Origin: Alphaproteobacteria bacterium
GTDB lineage: Bacteria > Pseudomonadota > Alphaproteobacteria > ATCC43930 > CGMCC-115725
Direction: 5' to 3'
Assembly: GCA_030039975.1 (NCBI GenBank)
Contig: JASHUO010000171.1
Location: 1-5,534, forward strand
Length of the DNA stretch: 5,534 nucleotides
The position numbers were made by a program, and so were the translations under genes. Shown piece after piece: positions 5,278 to 5,534 of the stretch; position 1 is the first letter of the stretch, and each line of letters starts with the position of its first letter. Below the pieces are notes generated by a model that did no database searches, was not told the DNA's origin, and worked only from the letters and a program-made list of their open reading frames with translations.

Positions 5278-5534
5278 CTATTCCGCCGCCGGTGCTGCGA
5301 CAGCGCGGTCGCGCAGCTTGCCCGCCTGAACGCGGCCGCTCAGGAACTGTTTGATGTTCCGCGTCGCCTGGCGCAGTCGCTGGCGGTTCTCGACGAGCGC
5401 GATGCGCACGAAGCCTTCGCCATGCTCGCCGAACCCTACCCCCGGCGATACCGCGACGTTCGCCTCTTCGAGCAGCAGCTTGGAGAAGGCGAGGCTGCCC
5501 ATCTCGCGGAAACGCTCCGGCAGCGGCGCCCACG
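5278..5534 (-). CDS. alaC: AlaC-type PLP aminotransferase, C-terminal fragment (5' end outside window)
   Basis: The last 84 residues of a fold-type I PLP-dependent aminotransferase, ending at TAG (5278-5280). The visible part is the C-terminal small domain: WAPLPERFREMGSLAFSKLL, then VAVSPGVGFGEHGEGFVRIA, then ALVENRQRLRQATRNIKQFL. R43 of the fragment, in FVRIAL, is the conserved arginine that grips the substrate carboxylate in class I/II aminotransferases. The VRIALVENRQRLRQATRNIK stretch closely resembles the end of E. coli AlaC (glutamate-pyruvate transaminase). Alphaproteobacterial members are variously annotated as alanine or LL-diaminopimelate aminotransferases, so the exact substrate is not certain. 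The last 18 or so residues (Ala-rich, ending APAAE) are a non-conserved tail. The lysine that binds PLP lies upstream of the window. In many alphaproteobacteria this gene precedes homoserine dehydrogenase; here a methyltransferase follows. Confidence 0.88.
   Translation of the reverse strand, partial: WAPLPERFREMGSLAFSKLLLEEANVAVSPGVGFGEHGEGFVRIALVENRQRLRQATRNIKQFLSGRVQAGKLRDRAVAAPAAE

Noticed and set aside
4373..5329. A 318-codon plus-strand frame opposite the methyltransferase gene.
   Set aside because: Same mirror-frame effect of high GC. Its low-complexity Arg/Gly/Gln/His-rich translation has no recognisable motif, while the minus strand has a clear SAM-binding domain.
5186..5533. Extension of the methyltransferase frame upstream to 5533, giving 433 residues.
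   Set aside because: It would overlap the whole visible aminotransferase coding region in another frame, and the translated extension is Arg/Gly-rich with no domain character.

Overview
This is a high-GC window (about two thirds G+C or more by eye) with all recognisable genes on the minus strand. It most likely comes from an alphaproteobacterium, perhaps Rhodospirillales-like. The grounds are the 41-residue alphaproteobacterial form of ribosomal protein bL36, promoters that fit the alphaproteobacterial pattern CTTGAC-N17-CTATAT, and the codon bias. The family placement is inference; no taxonomic marker gene is present.

Read in the direction of transcription (high to low coordinates), the window opens inside the C-terminal end of an AlaC-type PLP aminotransferase (5278-5534). 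A 92-base gap with a weak hairpin and a possible promoter follows. Next is a class I SAM-dependent methyltransferase of unknown substrate (4232-5185). A 121-base gap then carries an inverted repeat and a convincing promoter for rpmJ (3985-4110). rpmJ ends in a textbook terminator with a UUCG loop (3930-3956).

The lower 3.85 kb is the glycolate oxidase operon glcD-glcE-glcF (3848 down to the window edge). GlcD and GlcE are the two FAD-domain subunits and GlcF is the iron-sulfur subunit. Together they oxidise glycolate to glyoxylate at the membrane and pass electrons to the respiratory chain. The genes are tightly packed (3-base and 15-base gaps). The operon appears to have its own promoter, whose -35 box directly abuts the U-tract of the rpmJ terminator. 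A 12-bp palindrome covers its -10 box and is a candidate operator. No glcC-type regulator, permease or malate synthase gene lies inside the window. glcF runs off the left edge without its last stretch.

I see no mobile element, CRISPR array, tRNA or rRNA, and no novel multi-gene system. The content is ordinary chromosomal housekeeping and carbon metabolism. The most useful second-look items are the compact terminator/promoter/palindrome junction ahead of glcD and the uncharacterised methyltransferase.
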